Assembly: GCF_014205765.1 (NCBI RefSeq)
Contig: NZ_JACIIZ010000005.1
Location: forward strand, 322,837-386,836
Direction of reading: 5' to 3'
DNA: 64,000 nucleotides
Source: Nitrospirillum iridis
GTDB taxonomy: Bacteria; Pseudomonadota; Alphaproteobacteria; Azospirillales; Azospirillaceae
The position numbers and the translations under genes were made by a program. Numbering within the stretch: the stretch's first letter is position 1; each line of letters starts with the position of its first letter. Positions 1-9,775 of the stretch are shown here, in pieces. The notes under the pieces are model-generated. The model saw nothing but the letters and a program-made list of their open reading frames with translations, did no database searches and was not told where the DNA came from.

Positions 1-105
1 CGGCGACTTATGGTTGATCCCGGCGCCGGAACGACACCGCCGCGCTGGCCGCCCCGGGGACTCCGCGATAGAATGGGCCCGTCCGCAACCACCCGTCGAG
101 GGCTT

Positions 106-744
106 ATGTCAGCCATTTGGGGACCGGAAGTGTTGATGTTGGCCGGCTGCGCCAGCGTCGCGGCCTGGACCGGCCGCCGATTGCATGTGCGCCAAAGGAG
201 ACGGGAGGCCGTGTTCCGCCATGACCTGTCCCAGGCAACCGGCCGCTTTCAAAGCCGCCACAACCTGGACGCGGCGGCGGCGGCCGACTGGGAGAGGGAG
301 TTCCGACGATATTTTGGACTGATGGCGCAACCGCCAGGCTGGACGGCTGGTCGACCGTTGGGGGTGCCCAACAGTCTGGTGGATGAGTACTGGCACGAAT
401 TGGTGCTGTGCACCGCCCTATACAACACCTACTGCGATGCCGCCGCCGGCCGCTTCATCCACCATGATGTCCGCGCCGGCAGCGCCGAGGCCTATGCCCG
501 CACCTGGATGGCGTATCACGACCGCCATGGCATGCCTCCCGCTTTCGCCTGGCCCACCCCCTGTGCCGATATCATGAAGGCGTTGCGGCGGACGGGAGAG
601 ACATCGGCACCCGATGGCGGCGGCACATCCGTCAGCTCCGGCGGCCATGACAGCTGCGGTGCGGGGCATACGACTTGTGGGGGCGGGCACGGCGGGTGTG
701 GGGGCCACGGCGGCTGCGGAAGCGGTGGCTGTGGCGGCCATTGA
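106..744 (+). CDS. Glycine-rich-domain-like protein with Gly/Cys/His tail
   Basis: About 212 residues. The first half has one hydrophobic stretch near the N-terminus and then a helical part. The central segment, VDEYWHELVLCTALYNTYC followed by FIHHD, looks like the core repeat of the glycine-rich domain-containing (GRDP, DUF1399-like) family, whose members carry a D-x-W-H ... Y-x-x-F/Y-C ... HH pattern. The last 35 residues are almost only Gly, Cys and His, in GGCGGHGG-type repeats that could bind metal. I start at 106 because GAGGG lies just upstream; an in-frame ATG at 73 and a start at 10 are less well supported. Function is unknown. The family match is from memory and moderately sure. Confidence 0.6.
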   Translation: MSAIWGPEVLMLAGCASVAAWTGRRLHVRQRRREAVFRHDLSQATGRFQSRHNLDAAAAADWEREFRRYFGLMAQPPGWTAGRPLGVPNSLVDEYWHELVLCTALYNTYCDAAAGRFIHHDVRAGSAEAYARTWMAYHDRHGMPPAFAWPTPCADIMKALRRTGETSAPDGGGTSVSSGGHDSCGAGHTTCGGGHGGCGGHGGCGSGGCGGH

Positions 745-773
745 GCGCGCCATAGCCGGCTGCGCTTATGCGG
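745..773. repeat. Half copy of dispersed palindromic repeat
   Basis: The stretch GCGCGC-C-ATAGCCGGCTGCG and the bases after it match the left half of the palindromic element at 17521-17549 with only a few substitutions. It lies at the 3' end of the YjbR remnant and supplies that remnant's stop codon. The second half of the palindrome is absent. Confidence 0.5.
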
Positions 774-1027
774 CATTCCCAGCGTCGAACTGTCGCACCA
801 GCCCCTTGGCGACCACCGCGCGCCAGCGACGGTGCAGCAGCGCCGCCACCCTGTCCAACCCCGCCGCGTCGGATATGGCCGATAGGCGCGCCAACACCGT
901 GGGCCAGCCCAAATAATGATCGGTGATGAAGAGACCGCCGGGTCCATGGCCATGAGCAGGTCGCGCTCGTCGCCATCCACGCCGGTGATGACCAGGGGGT
1001 CGCCATCCTCGCGCAGCCGGGTCAGGC
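766..1027 (-). pseudogene. Remnant of a MmcQ/YjbR-family protein (frameshifted, N-terminus missing)
   Basis: Read on the minus strand, the piece begins as GLTRLREDGDPLV and continues to LLMAMDP, then must change frame by one base near 937 to continue as GLFITDHYLGWPTVLARLSA and a C-terminal WRAVVAKGLV helix. Joined, it matches the last two thirds of YjbR-family proteins (usually about 115-120 residues; small double-wing proteins of unclear role). One missing G in GACCC-GGCGG would restore the frame. The first 40 or so residues are absent: the preserved part begins just downstream of the tRNA-His terminator. An intact YjbR gene lies at 8090-8428. A sequencing error could explain the frameshift but not the missing start. 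Confidence 0.55.
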
Positions 1028-1053
1028 CACAGCGTGGCGCGGAACCCGAACAG

Positions 1054-1082
1054 CAAAAAGGCGCCCGGTGAGGGGCGCCTTT
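1054..1082 (-). terminator. Rho-independent terminator of tRNA-His
   Basis: A 9-bp stem (AAAGGCGCC 1057-1065 with GGCGCCTTT 1074-1082) with an 8-nt loop is followed on the minus strand by a T run. It sits about 25 nt beyond the tRNA-His 3' end. A second perfect 19-bp palindrome, CTCCTTATA-C-TATAAGGAG, lies between at 1086-1104. Confidence 0.75.
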
Positions 1083-1107
1083 GCTCTCCTTATACTATAA
1101 GGAGGAA

Positions 1108-1183
1108 TGGGGCGATGGATGGGACTCGAACCCACGACCGCTCGGACCACAACCGAGAGCTCTACCAGCTGAGCTACCACCGC
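1108..1183 (-). tRNA. tRNA-His (anticodon GTG)
   Basis: A 76-nt cloverleaf on the minus strand. The acceptor stem GCGGTGG pairs with CCATCGC; the D arm contains TAGCTCAGCTGGTAGAGC; the anticodon stem-loop is CTCGG-TTGTGGT-CCGAG with anticodon GTG; the T arm is GTGGG-TTCGAGT-CCCAT. The discriminator base is C, as expected for histidine tRNAs, and CCA is encoded (1108-1110). Confidence 0.95.
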
Positions 1184-2006
<823 letters not shown>

Positions 2007-2125
2007 AGGCACGGTCCGTCCGCCACCACCGCCCAACAGACGGATGGTGGTCGTTTGACGGAGTGTCCATGGACAGCGGCCCGGTGTAATCAATGGTCGG
2101 CTGTATCATTGATCCGAGTGGGGCT

Positions 2126-2158
2126 GGCGCCCCGGAACGGGAGTAACCCAGGGGCGCC
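2126..2158 (+). promoter_or_regulatory. Inverted repeat in the glnB-glnA spacer
   Basis: GGCGCCCC (2126-2133) and GGGGCGCC (2151-2158) can form an 8-bp stem with a 17-nt loop. No T run follows, so it may be an attenuator, a processing site or a partial terminator that lets glnB and glnA be expressed at different levels. This is inference. Confidence 0.35.
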
Positions 2159-2251
2159 GGAAACAAATAAGGGGTGGGGTTGCCACGCGTTCCCGCCCGT
2201 GTCCGTCAGTAGTGAACCCAATATCTCCCAGAACTTAGGGAACCCATCAAG

Positions 2252-3664
2252 ATGTCCGATGCCATCACCAAGTTTTTCGACCTGGTCAAGGAGCACGACG
2301 TTAAGTACGTCGATTTCCGCTTCACCGATCCGCGCGGCAAGCTGCAGCACACCGCCCAGCACATCAGCACCGTGAACGAAGAGATGTTCACCGATGGCGT
2401 GATGTTCGACGGGTCGTCGATCGCCGGGTGGAAGGCCATCAACGAGTCGGACATGATCCTGATGCCCGACCCCGCCACCGCCGTCCTGGATCCGTTCGCC
2501 GCCCAGCCGCTGCTGACCGTGTTCTGCGACGTGCTGGAGCCCTCCACCGGCCAGCCCTACAAGCGCGACCCGCGCTCCATCGCCAAGGCGGCCGAGAACT
2601 ACATGGCCAGCGCCGGCATCGGCGACACCGCCTACTTCGGTCCCGAGGCCGAGTTCTTCGTCTTCGACGATGTGAAGTTCGAAGTCTCGATGAACCGCGT
2701 CATGTACGAGTTCGACAGCGAGGAAGGCCCCTACACCTCCGGCAAGGCTTATCCGGAAGGCAATCTGGGCCATCGTCCGGCCGTCAAGGGCGGCTACTTC
2801 CCGGTGGCCCCGATTGACGCCGGCCAGGACCTGCGCGCCGAGATGGTGACCGTGATGGCCGACATGGGCGTCGAGGTCGAGAAGCACCACCACGAGGTGG
2901 CCGCTTCGCAGCACGAACTGGGCATCAAGTTCGGCACCCTGGTCAGCATGGCCGACACCATGCAGATCTTTAAGTACGTGGTGCACAACGTCGCCCACGC
3001 CTACGGCAAGACCGCCACGTTCATGCCGAAGCCGGTGTTTGGCGACAACGGTTCGGGCATGCACTGCCACCAGTCCATCTGGAAGGACGGCAAGCCGCTG
3101 TTCGCCGGTTCGGGCTACGCCGACCTGTCGGAAACCGCCTTGTACTACATCGGCGGGATCATTAAGCACGCCCGCGCGCTGAACGCCTTCACCAACCCGC
3201 TGACCAACAGCTACAAGCGTCTGGTCCCGGGCTACGAGGCGCCGGTGCTGCTGGCCTACTCCTCGCGCAACCGGTCGGCCTCCTGCCGCATTCCGTTCGT
3301 GAACAGCCCGAAGGGCAAGCGCGTCGAAGTCCGCTTCCCGGACCCGGGTGCGAACCCCTACCTGGCGTTCGCCGCCATGCTGATGGCCGGCCTGGATGGT
3401 ATCCAGAACAAGATCCATCCCGGCGAGGCGATGGACAAGAACCTGTACGACCTGCCGCCGGAAGAGCTGAAGGAAGTGCCGACCGTCTGCCGGTCGCTGC
3501 GTGAAGCCCTGGAGTCCCTGGCTGCCGACAACGCCTTCCTGAAGAAGGGCGATGTCTTCACCGAGGACTTCATCAACAGCTACATCGACCTGAAGATGGA
3601 AGAAGTGCTGGCGTTCGAAACCTCGCCGCATCCCATCGAATACAAGATGTACTACTCCGTCTGA
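2252..3664 (+). CDS. glnA: Glutamine synthetase type I (GSI-beta)
   Basis: 470 residues, the usual length of dodecameric GSI. It makes glutamine from glutamate, ammonia and ATP. The beta-Grasp N-terminus has [14 protein letters not shown]; the catalytic domain holds the metal-binding PEAEFFVFD motif, [10 protein letters not shown] and the ATP-binding region [11 protein letters not shown]. The segment [12 protein letters not shown] carries the adenylylated Tyr (residue about 399), so activity is expected to be switched off by GlnE, under control of the PII protein encoded just upstream. AGGGAA lies before the start at a normal distance. A terminator follows directly. Confidence 0.97.
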   Translation: MSDAITKFFDLVKEHDVKYVDFRFTDPRGKLQHTAQHISTVNEEMFTDGVMFDGSSIAGWKAINESDMILMPDPATAVLDPFAAQPLLTVFCDVLEPSTGQPYKRDPRSIAKAAENYMASAGIGDTAYFGPEAEFFVFDDVKFEVSMNRVMYEFDSEEGPYTSGKAYPEGNLGHRPAVKGGYFPVAPIDAGQDLRAEMVTVMADMGVEVEKHHHEVAASQHELGIKFGTLVSMADTMQIFKYVVHNVAHAYGKTATFMPKPVFGDNGSGMHCHQSIWKDGKPLFAGSGYADLSETALYYIGGIIKHARALNAFTNPLTNSYKRLVPGYEAPVLLAYSSRNRSASCRIPFVNSPKGKRVEVRFPDPGANPYLAFAAMLMAGLDGIQNKIHPGEAMDKNLYDLPPEELKEVPTVCRSLREALESLAADNAFLKKGDVFTEDFINSYIDLKMEEVLAFETSPHPIEYKMYYSV

Positions 3665-3700
3665 TCGGACTCGTTTCCTTCGGGAATCGTTCCATCGGGA

Positions 3701-3733
3701 AAGGGCCGTCCAGCCGGGCGGCCCTTTTCTTTT
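3701..3733 (+). terminator. Rho-independent terminator after glnA
   Basis: AAGGGCCG (3701-3708) pairs with CGGCCCTT (3719-3726) with a 10-nt loop, followed by TTTTCTTTT. It ends the glnB-glnA unit 37 nt beyond the glnA stop. Confidence 0.9.
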
Positions 3734-3959
3734 GGCCCGCCGCATCCGTCACCATTCCGCGACGCGACGCCGCCTCCCCTTTCGCGCCCTTGCCCCGCCC
3801 ATACCCTGTACCGGAGGATAGAGGTTTGGCCCCTGTCCACTGCCGCCGGCAGACGATAAGCTTAGGCGATGATTTGCCTTTTGCCGGTCAGGGCCGCCGC
3901 GGCCGCGCGAGGCCCGGCGCCTTGACCCGGCCGGCGGGTTGCAAGCGGAAACACGGCGT

Positions 3960-5786
3960 ATGGCACAGTCTTACGGCCCCCGGTCACCCAGCCTGGAAAC
4001 CGTTGATTTCGGGACGCGGTCCCCCACCGTCGCGATGCCTCGTACCACCGGTGGGCTGTCATTGGGGGTACGCCTGCTGCTGGCCTTCGGGCTGCTGACC
4101 TTGGGCCTGGTGCTGGTCGGGCTGCTGGCCATCGACCGCCTCGGCGCCTTGAACGACAAGGCCGCCGTCATCCGTGACAACTGGCTGCCCAGCACCGCCG
4201 TTAACGGCCAGATGATCGCCGCCATCAAAAGCAACCGCCTGGCCGAGGCGCGGCTGCTGTTCTCCGCTGACGATGACAGTCTGGCAAGGGATCTGGAGAC
4301 GCTGAGCCGGCGGAACCAGGAGGTGGAGATCGCGCGGCGCGACTATCAACAATACGTGGTGATGAACACGGAGGATGAGCAGCGCGTCAACGCTTTCGAC
4401 CAGGCCTGGGCCACCGGCCAACAGTACGAAATCCGCCTGCGCGATCTGGTGAAGGCTCATAACCGGGATGAGGCCATCGCGCTCTACAACGGCCCGCTGC
4501 GCGACGCCAACAATCAGGCGACCGACGCCGTCCTGCGCGACCTGGCCTTCAACGTGAACCAGGGCCGGGCGACGGCGCGGGAAGGTGCCGCCATTTTCAG
4601 CAGCACCCGCCTGCTGCTGCTGTCCGCCATGCTGGCCGCGCTGGCGGCGGGCGTGGCGTTGGCGATCTTGACCATCCGTACCATAGCCGCCCCCATCCGC
4701 GCCATGACCGAGGCCACCGCCGCCTTCGCCCATGGGCACTACGACCACCCGCTGCCGGGGGACGGCCGACGCGACGAGATCGGTGGCCTGGCCGCGGCCC
4801 TGGCGGTGCTGCGGGACAAAAGCGCCGAACGCGACCGGCTGATGGCGATGCGCACGGATGAGGCGCAGTCACTTTCAGCGGCCAAGACGGAGGCGGAGAC
4901 GAACCTGGCGGCGCTGCGGCAGTTGCAGGACCAACTGGTGGAGTCGGAGAAGTTGGCGGCCTTGGGCGCCCTGGTCGCCGGCGTGGCGCACGAGGTCAAT
5001 TCCCCCCTGGGGGTGGCCGTTAGCGCCAGCAGCACCCTGGCACTGGAGACCAAGCGCTTTCTGGCCGACATCGAGGCGGGGCAGTTGCGGCAAAGCACGG
5101 TGGACCGCTTCGCCCGGGTGGCACGCGACAGCACCGACCTGCTGGAGCGGAACCTGGACCGGGCCACCACCCTGGTCCAGCACTTCAAGCAGGTCGCGGT
5201 GGACCGCACCAGCTCGCAGCGGCGGACCTTCGACCTGGGTGAGATGGTCGCCGACACGCTGACCACGCTGGGGCCCATGCTGCGCCGCGCACCGTTCCGC
5301 ATGGAGAGCACCATCCCAGAGGGTATCGAAATGGACAGCTATCCCGGGCCTCTGGGGCAGGTGCTGACCAACCTGATCCAGAACGCGGAACTGCATGCGT
5401 TCGATGCGGCGGTGTCCGCGCGGGACCGCCACGCGGCCGGCGGGATGGTGCGCATCGAAGCAAGCCGCAACGCCCGCGAAGTGACCTTGTGCGTTCAGGA
5501 CAACGGCGCGGGGATGGACGAAGATGTGCGACGGCGTTTGTTCGAGCCGTTTTTCACCACGAAGATGGGTCAGGGCGGATCGGGCCTGGGCATGCATATC
5601 GTCTATAACATCGTCACGGGCATCTTGGGCGGGGCAATCGCCGTGGCCTCCTCCCCCGGCCAAGGGACGAGCGTGACGCTGACCCTGCCCCTGGTGGCCC
5701 CCAAAACGTCGCCGGCGGTCCGTCCCTTGCCGGAGAGTCCAATCCCCGTCGCTGCAAGAGAACCGGTTGATGGCAAACCCGGCTGA
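3960..5786 (+). CDS. Membrane sensor histidine kinase (4HB sensor-HAMP-HisKA-HATPase)
   Basis: 608 residues from the ATG at 3960; a TTG at 3939 is an alternative start. A first membrane helix (about residues 40-60, LLLAFGLLTLGLVLVGLLAI) is followed by a periplasmic four-helix-bundle-type sensor of about 150 residues, a second membrane helix, a HAMP linker, a short coiled coil, a HisKA domain with the H box GVAHEVNSPLG (His about 344), and a HATPase_c domain with N box NLIQNAELHAF, G1 DNGAGMD and G2 GGSGLGM. It should autophosphorylate on that His and pass phosphate to a receiver. Its 3' end overlaps the next gene by 17 nt, so the two very likely form a two-component pair. The signal is unknown. 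Confidence 0.88.
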   Translation: MAQSYGPRSPSLETVDFGTRSPTVAMPRTTGGLSLGVRLLLAFGLLTLGLVLVGLLAIDRLGALNDKAAVIRDNWLPSTAVNGQMIAAIKSNRLAEARLLFSADDDSLARDLETLSRRNQEVEIARRDYQQYVVMNTEDEQRVNAFDQAWATGQQYEIRLRDLVKAHNRDEAIALYNGPLRDANNQATDAVLRDLAFNVNQGRATAREGAAIFSSTRLLLLSAMLAALAAGVALAILTIRTIAAPIRAMTEATAAFAHGHYDHPLPGDGRRDEIGGLAAALAVLRDKSAERDRLMAMRTDEAQSLSAAKTEAETNLAALRQLQDQLVESEKLAALGALVAGVAHEVNSPLGVAVSASSTLALETKRFLADIEAGQLRQSTVDRFARVARDSTDLLERNLDRATTLVQHFKQVAVDRTSSQRRTFDLGEMVADTLTTLGPMLRRAPFRMESTIPEGIEMDSYPGPLGQVLTNLIQNAELHAFDAAVSARDRHAAGGMVRIEASRNAREVTLCVQDNGAGMDEDVRRRLFEPFFTTKMGQGGSGLGMHIVYNIVTGILGGAIAVASSPGQGTSVTLTLPLVAPKTSPAVRPLPESPIPVAAREPVDGKPG

Positions 5787-8013
5787 GGCATTGATCCGCA
5801 TCGAAGATGATCGGGGCGCCATTCGGCACACCGGGCCAGGTTGGCGAATCCTGGTGGTCGATGATGACGAGCAGGTGCACCTGGCCACCCGCCTGGCCTT
5901 GGAGGGTATGGACTTCCGTGGCCGGCCGCTGATGCTGGACAGTTGCTACTCCGCATGGGAAGCGTTCGAGTACCTGGCCGACAGCCGGGACGTGGCCGTC
6001 ATTCTGCTTGACGTGGTCATGGAGGATGAACGCGCGGGCCTGAATCTGGTGCGCCGCATCCGGGAAGAGCTGCATAACGAGCAGGTACGCATCGTGCTGC
6101 GTACCGGCCAGCCGGGCTATGCCCCGGAGCTGGAGGTCATCCGCCAGTACGATATCAACGACTACAAGGCCAAGACCGAGCTGACAGTCACCCGCCTGGC
6201 TTCCAGCGTGATCACCGCGCTGCGCTCCTATGAACAGATCGTGGCGCTGGACCGGCACCGACGGGGCCTGGAACAGGTTATCAAGGCATCCGCCGACCTG
6301 TTCACCGAGCGCAGCCTGAATGAGTTCAGCGCCGGCGTGCTGATCCAGCTGGCGGCGCAGATGGGCATCGAACCGGAGGGCGTGCTATGCGCCCAAGGAT
6401 CGGTCGATGGCCCCATCATCGTGGCGGCCGCCGGCCGCTTCGCCAACCACATCCGCAAGCCCCTGTCAGCCCTGGGCAACGCCGAAATCGAGGCGGCGTT
6501 GCTGGAGGCCTTCTCGCGACGGGAAGGGTTCAAAAGCCAGGGTGGCGACATCCTGTACCTGCAATCGGGCAGCGCCCATCCGGCTGCCATCTACATGTGC
6601 ACCCCCGCCCCGGTGGACGAGCAAAAACGCGACCTGCTGCGGCTGTTCACCATCAACGTGGCCCTGGGCTTCGAGACCGCCACCCTGTTCGAGCATCTGC
6701 GCGCCGTCGCCTTCACCGACCCGCTGACGGCGCTGCCCAACCGCAGCGGCTTCATCACCATCCTCGACCGGCCGCTTCCCGGCCAGGGAATGGTGGTCAT
6801 CCTGCTGGACCTGGACCAGTTCCATTTCATCAACGCGCGCCTGGGATTCCAGGTGGCCGACGCCCTGTTGCGCGCCGTGGGCCACCGACTGGTGGCCAGC
6901 TTCCCGGAGGCCATCGCCATCAGCCGATTCGGCGGCGATCGCTTCGCCCTGGCCTTGCCGACGCTGCCGGCGGCGGAACCGTCGTTGGCGCAGCTGGAAA
7001 GCCGGCTGGAAGCGGCCTTCGAAACCGGTTTCGACGTGGCTGGCCGCCACGCCAGCCTGTCGGCCACCAGCGGCTGCAGTTATGCAGCACCTCCCGCCGG
7101 CGGCTGGGGCGACTCCCGACCGGCGGGCGACCTGCTGGTACAGCAGGCCTCACTGGCATTGAAGGACGCCAAGCTGCGGTCCCGCGGCCGGCTGGTCCCC
7201 TTTAATACGGAACTGGAACGGCGCAACACGGCCAGCCTGGCGTTGCTGGCGGAGTTCCGCACAGCCCTGCGCAACCGTGAGCTGGTACTGCATTATCAGC
7301 CCAAGCTGGACCTTTCCACCCGCCGGCCGGTAGGGGTGGAAGCACTGGTCCGCTGGCAATCCCCCAAGCACGGCCTGCTGATGCCGGCCCAGTTCCTGGA
7401 CCTGGCCGAGGCCAGTGGCCTGATCGTGCCCATGGGGCTGATGGTGCTGGAAATGGCCATACGTCAGCGCCGCGCCTGGCGGGTGGACGGACTGGATATC
7501 CCGGTGGCGGTGAACGTCTGCGCCCTGCAGGTGCAACAGGCAGACTTCCTGCAGGGTATCGACCGTGTGCTGGCGGCCCAGGAGGTGACGGCCGAAGGCC
7601 TTGAGATGGAGATCACCGAATCCGTCTTCGTCGGCGATGACGAACGCACGTTCGACCATATCCAGGGTTTGCGCGATCGCGGCTTTGGCATCGCGCTGGA
7701 CGATTTCGGCACGGGCTATTCATCGCTGAGCTATCTGAACCGGCTGCCAGCGACCACGGTGAAGGTGGACCGCCGCTTCGTCCAAGGCATGAACCAGGAC
7801 GCCAAGTCTGACATGCTGGTGCGCGCCATCATCCAGGTGGCCGCCGTCATCGACGCCCAAGTGGTGGCCGAAGGGGTGGAGACGGAGGATCAGGCGGATC
7901 GCCTGCGGGCCTTGGGTGTACCTGTGGCCCAGGGATTCCTCTATAGCCCGGGCGTGCCGGCTGACCGCCTGGCCGCTTGGTGGCTGGAACACGACGTCCC
8001 AGCGGCGCGATAG
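5770..8013 (+). CDS. Response regulator, REC-DUF3369-GGDEF(degenerate)-EAL
   Basis: About 747 residues. The N-terminal receiver has WRILVVDDDEQVH and the phosphoacceptor Asp near residue 81 (VILLDVVMED). A DUF3369 region follows (about 160-300), then a GGDEF-type domain whose signature reads GGDRF (about 388-392) instead of GGDEF, so cyclase activity is probably lost. The EAL domain looks intact: EALVRW (about 524), an N-x-C-A-L-Q metal-site region, EITES, DDFGTGYSSLSYL and VAEGVET. The protein should therefore be a c-di-GMP phosphodiesterase controlled by phosphorylation from the overlapping upstream kinase, with the GGDEF-like domain perhaps binding GTP as a regulatory module. Cytoplasmic. 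Confidence 0.88.
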   Translation: MANPAEALIRIEDDRGAIRHTGPGWRILVVDDDEQVHLATRLALEGMDFRGRPLMLDSCYSAWEAFEYLADSRDVAVILLDVVMEDERAGLNLVRRIREELHNEQVRIVLRTGQPGYAPELEVIRQYDINDYKAKTELTVTRLASSVITALRSYEQIVALDRHRRGLEQVIKASADLFTERSLNEFSAGVLIQLAAQMGIEPEGVLCAQGSVDGPIIVAAAGRFANHIRKPLSALGNAEIEAALLEAFSRREGFKSQGGDILYLQSGSAHPAAIYMCTPAPVDEQKRDLLRLFTINVALGFETATLFEHLRAVAFTDPLTALPNRSGFITILDRPLPGQGMVVILLDLDQFHFINARLGFQVADALLRAVGHRLVASFPEAIAISRFGGDRFALALPTLPAAEPSLAQLESRLEAAFETGFDVAGRHASLSATSGCSYAAPPAGGWGDSRPAGDLLVQQASLALKDAKLRSRGRLVPFNTELERRNTASLALLAEFRTALRNRELVLHYQPKLDLSTRRPVGVEALVRWQSPKHGLLMPAQFLDLAEASGLIVPMGLMVLEMAIRQRRAWRVDGLDIPVAVNVCALQVQQADFLQGIDRVLAAQEVTAEGLEMEITESVFVGDDERTFDHIQGLRDRGFGIALDDFGTGYSSLSYLNRLPATTVKVDRRFVQGMNQDAKSDMLVRAIIQVAAVIDAQVVAEGVETEDQADRLRALGVPVAQGFLYSPGVPADRLAAWWLEHDVPAAR

Positions 8014-8089
8014 CCAAGTCGCCGGATGGCGACGCCGGCGCATAAGGGTGGTGATCTGGGCTGTAGGTCAAGACCATCGCAGCTTTGTA

Positions 8090-8428
8090 TCAGGTCTTTT
8101 TGCGGGGCCGTGTGGGCCCCTTGGCCACCGCCAGCCGCCAGGCGGCCGCCAGGGAGCCGGCCAGCGTCGCCTCGTCAGCGGCGGCCAGACTGACATGGGT
8201 GGCGCCGTCCCGGCCCCAGCCGCCGGGCACGGGCTGGAACACCCCAGGTGCGGCCGCCACGCGCATCTCCTGTTCCTCCAACGCCAGTATGACCATGCCC
8301 CGACCCAACGCCGGATCCAGCGTGGCGAAGATGCGGTTGCCCACGCGGAAATCCGCCCGGCCCATGTGCGCGCCCTGTTCCGCCCCAGCAAGCGACAGGG
8401 CGATGCGGCGGAAATCCTCTGGCGTCAT
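8090..8428 (-). CDS. MmcQ/YjbR-family protein
   Basis: 112 residues from the ATG at 8428, with GGGGAA upstream. The N-terminus MTPEDFRRIALSLAGAEQGA, the strand pair RADFRVGNRIFATLD, and the end WGRDGATHVSLAAADEA with a C-terminal helix are typical of the YjbR double-wing fold. The biochemical role of the family is not established. It converges with the response regulator gene (77 nt between stops) and runs divergently from the GNAT gene. The KKT end is basic. A decayed relative lies at 766-1027. Confidence 0.8.
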   Translation of the reverse strand: MTPEDFRRIALSLAGAEQGAHMGRADFRVGNRIFATLDPALGRGMVILALEEQEMRVAAAPGVFQPVPGGWGRDGATHVSLAAADEATLAGSLAAAWRLAVAKGPTRPRKKT

Positions 8429-8518
8429 GGCGGCAATTCCCCAATGGGACGGGACGGACGGCAATGCCAGTGTATCATCAAGGGCTTGGGGGATAGCGCG
8501 CAACGAAAGGGGAATGCC

Positions 8519-9103
8519 ATGACCTACACCTTGCGCAAGGCGCGGCTTGAGGACAGGCCGGCCTTGCAGGCCCTGATCCAGGCATCGGCCCGCGGTCTCA
8601 GCCGCGGCGACTACACGCCCGAGGTGGTGGAGGGCGCACTGGCCGGCGCCTTCGGCGTCGACAGCGACCTGATCCAGGACCAGACCTACTTCGTAGCGGT
8701 GGAAGATGACGGCAGCGATGAGGGCCTGTTCGTCGGCTGCGGCGGGTGGGGCCGGCGCATGACCCTGTTCGGCGGCGACGCCCGCCCCGACCGGTCACCA
8801 CAGATGCTGGACCCGGCCCGCGATCCGGCCCGTATCCGTGCCTTTTTCGTCCACCCGGATCGCGCCCGCCAGGGTATCGGCCGTGCCCTGCTGGCGGCTT
8901 GCGAGGCGGAGGCGCGGGCGGCGGGATTCAAGGCACTGGAACTGATGGGCACCCTTCCCGGCGTACCGCTGTACACCGCCATGGGCTTCCAGCCCACCGG
9001 CCGGGTGTTCCATCCCCTGCCCAACGGCCAGACCATCGAGTTCGTGCCCATGCGCAAGGAACTCACGGACTTGGAGAACGCCGCCGATTGCCCTAAGGAT
9101 TAA
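8519..9103 (+). CDS. GNAT-family N-acetyltransferase
   Basis: 194 residues; start at 8519 after AAAGGGGAA. The core GNAT fold is clear: an N-terminal LRKARLEDRPALQALIQAS, the acetyl-CoA-binding motif A in RIRAFFVHPDRARQGIGRAL, then a helix and the strand ALELMGTLPGVPLYTAMGF. The C-terminal strand ends IEFVPMRKEL. It transfers an acetyl group to an unknown small molecule or protein amine. It is followed by a PaiB-like gene 30 nt downstream, and in Bacillus the paiAB pair is likewise acetyltransferase plus PaiB, so a polyamine-related role is possible but unproven. Confidence 0.85.
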   Translation: MTYTLRKARLEDRPALQALIQASARGLSRGDYTPEVVEGALAGAFGVDSDLIQDQTYFVAVEDDGSDEGLFVGCGGWGRRMTLFGGDARPDRSPQMLDPARDPARIRAFFVHPDRARQGIGRALLAACEAEARAAGFKALELMGTLPGVPLYTAMGFQPTGRVFHPLPNGQTIEFVPMRKELTDLENAADCPKD

Positions 9104-9133
9104 AGGTCGCGTTCCATCAAGAAAGTGCCGCCC

Positions 9134-9775
9134 ATGTACCGTCCCAGCCATTTCAAGGAAGACCGCCCCTCGGTGCTGCACGCGGCCATGGCGGCCATCG
9201 GCCTGGCCAACCTGGTGACCGTGAGCGCGGATGGAATGCCCCAGGCTGGCCCCGTACCTCTGCTGCTGCGGCCTGAGGAAGGGGAATATGGCGCCCTCTA
9301 CGGTCATTTCGCCAAGGCCAACCCGCAGTGGCGTGAAACGCCGGCGGGCAGTCCGGCGCTCGCCATCTTCATGGGGCCTGACGCCTATGTCACCCCGTCC
9401 TGGTACGCCACCAAGCGGGAGTCGGGCAAGGTGGTGCCCACCTGGAACTACGCCACCATACAAGCGCGCGGCCCCATCACGTTCTTCGAGGACGCCGCGG
9501 CGCTGCTGGATTTGGTGACCGCCCTGACCAACCGGCATGAAGGGGGGCGCGAAGCGCCCTGGGCAGTCGACGACGCGCCGGCGGATTTCATCCAGGCGCA
9601 ACTGCGCGGCATCGTCGGATTCCGGTTGGCCATCACCAGCCTGGAAGGCAAATGGAAGATGAGCCAGAACCGGCCGGTGGCCGACCGGGAGGGCACGGCC
9701 GATGGCCTGGCGCGGAATGGGGATGATGCCGTGGCTGACCTGGTGCGCAGGGGCGGTGCCCAGACGCTGGGTTAA
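9134..9775 (+). CDS. PaiB-family FMN-binding regulator-like protein
   Basis: 213 residues from ATG 9134 (MYRPSHFKEDRP); a GTG at 9125 is less likely. The split-barrel FMN-binding fold is indicated by NLVTVSADGMPQAGPVPLLL, YGHFAKANPQW, VTPSWYATKRESGKVVPTWN and the C-terminal IVGFRLAITSLEGKWKMSQNR, all characteristic of PaiB proteins. Members are called negative transcriptional regulators, but a flavin-linked function is equally possible. It sits behind the GNAT gene in the same direction, echoing paiA-paiB. Its stop codon overlaps the stop of the convergent CheZ-like gene by 3 nt. Confidence 0.85.
   Translation: MYRPSHFKEDRPSVLHAAMAAIGLANLVTVSADGMPQAGPVPLLLRPEEGEYGALYGHFAKANPQWRETPAGSPALAIFMGPDAYVTPSWYATKRESGKVVPTWNYATIQARGPITFFEDAAALLDLVTALTNRHEGGREAPWAVDDAPADFIQAQLRGIVGFRLAITSLEGKWKMSQNRPVADREGTADGLARNGDDAVADLVRRGGAQTLG

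Noticed and set aside
2090-3745. 551-codon open frame antisense to glnA
   Set aside because: High-GC third-position shadow of glnA; no ribosome site and no recognisable protein.
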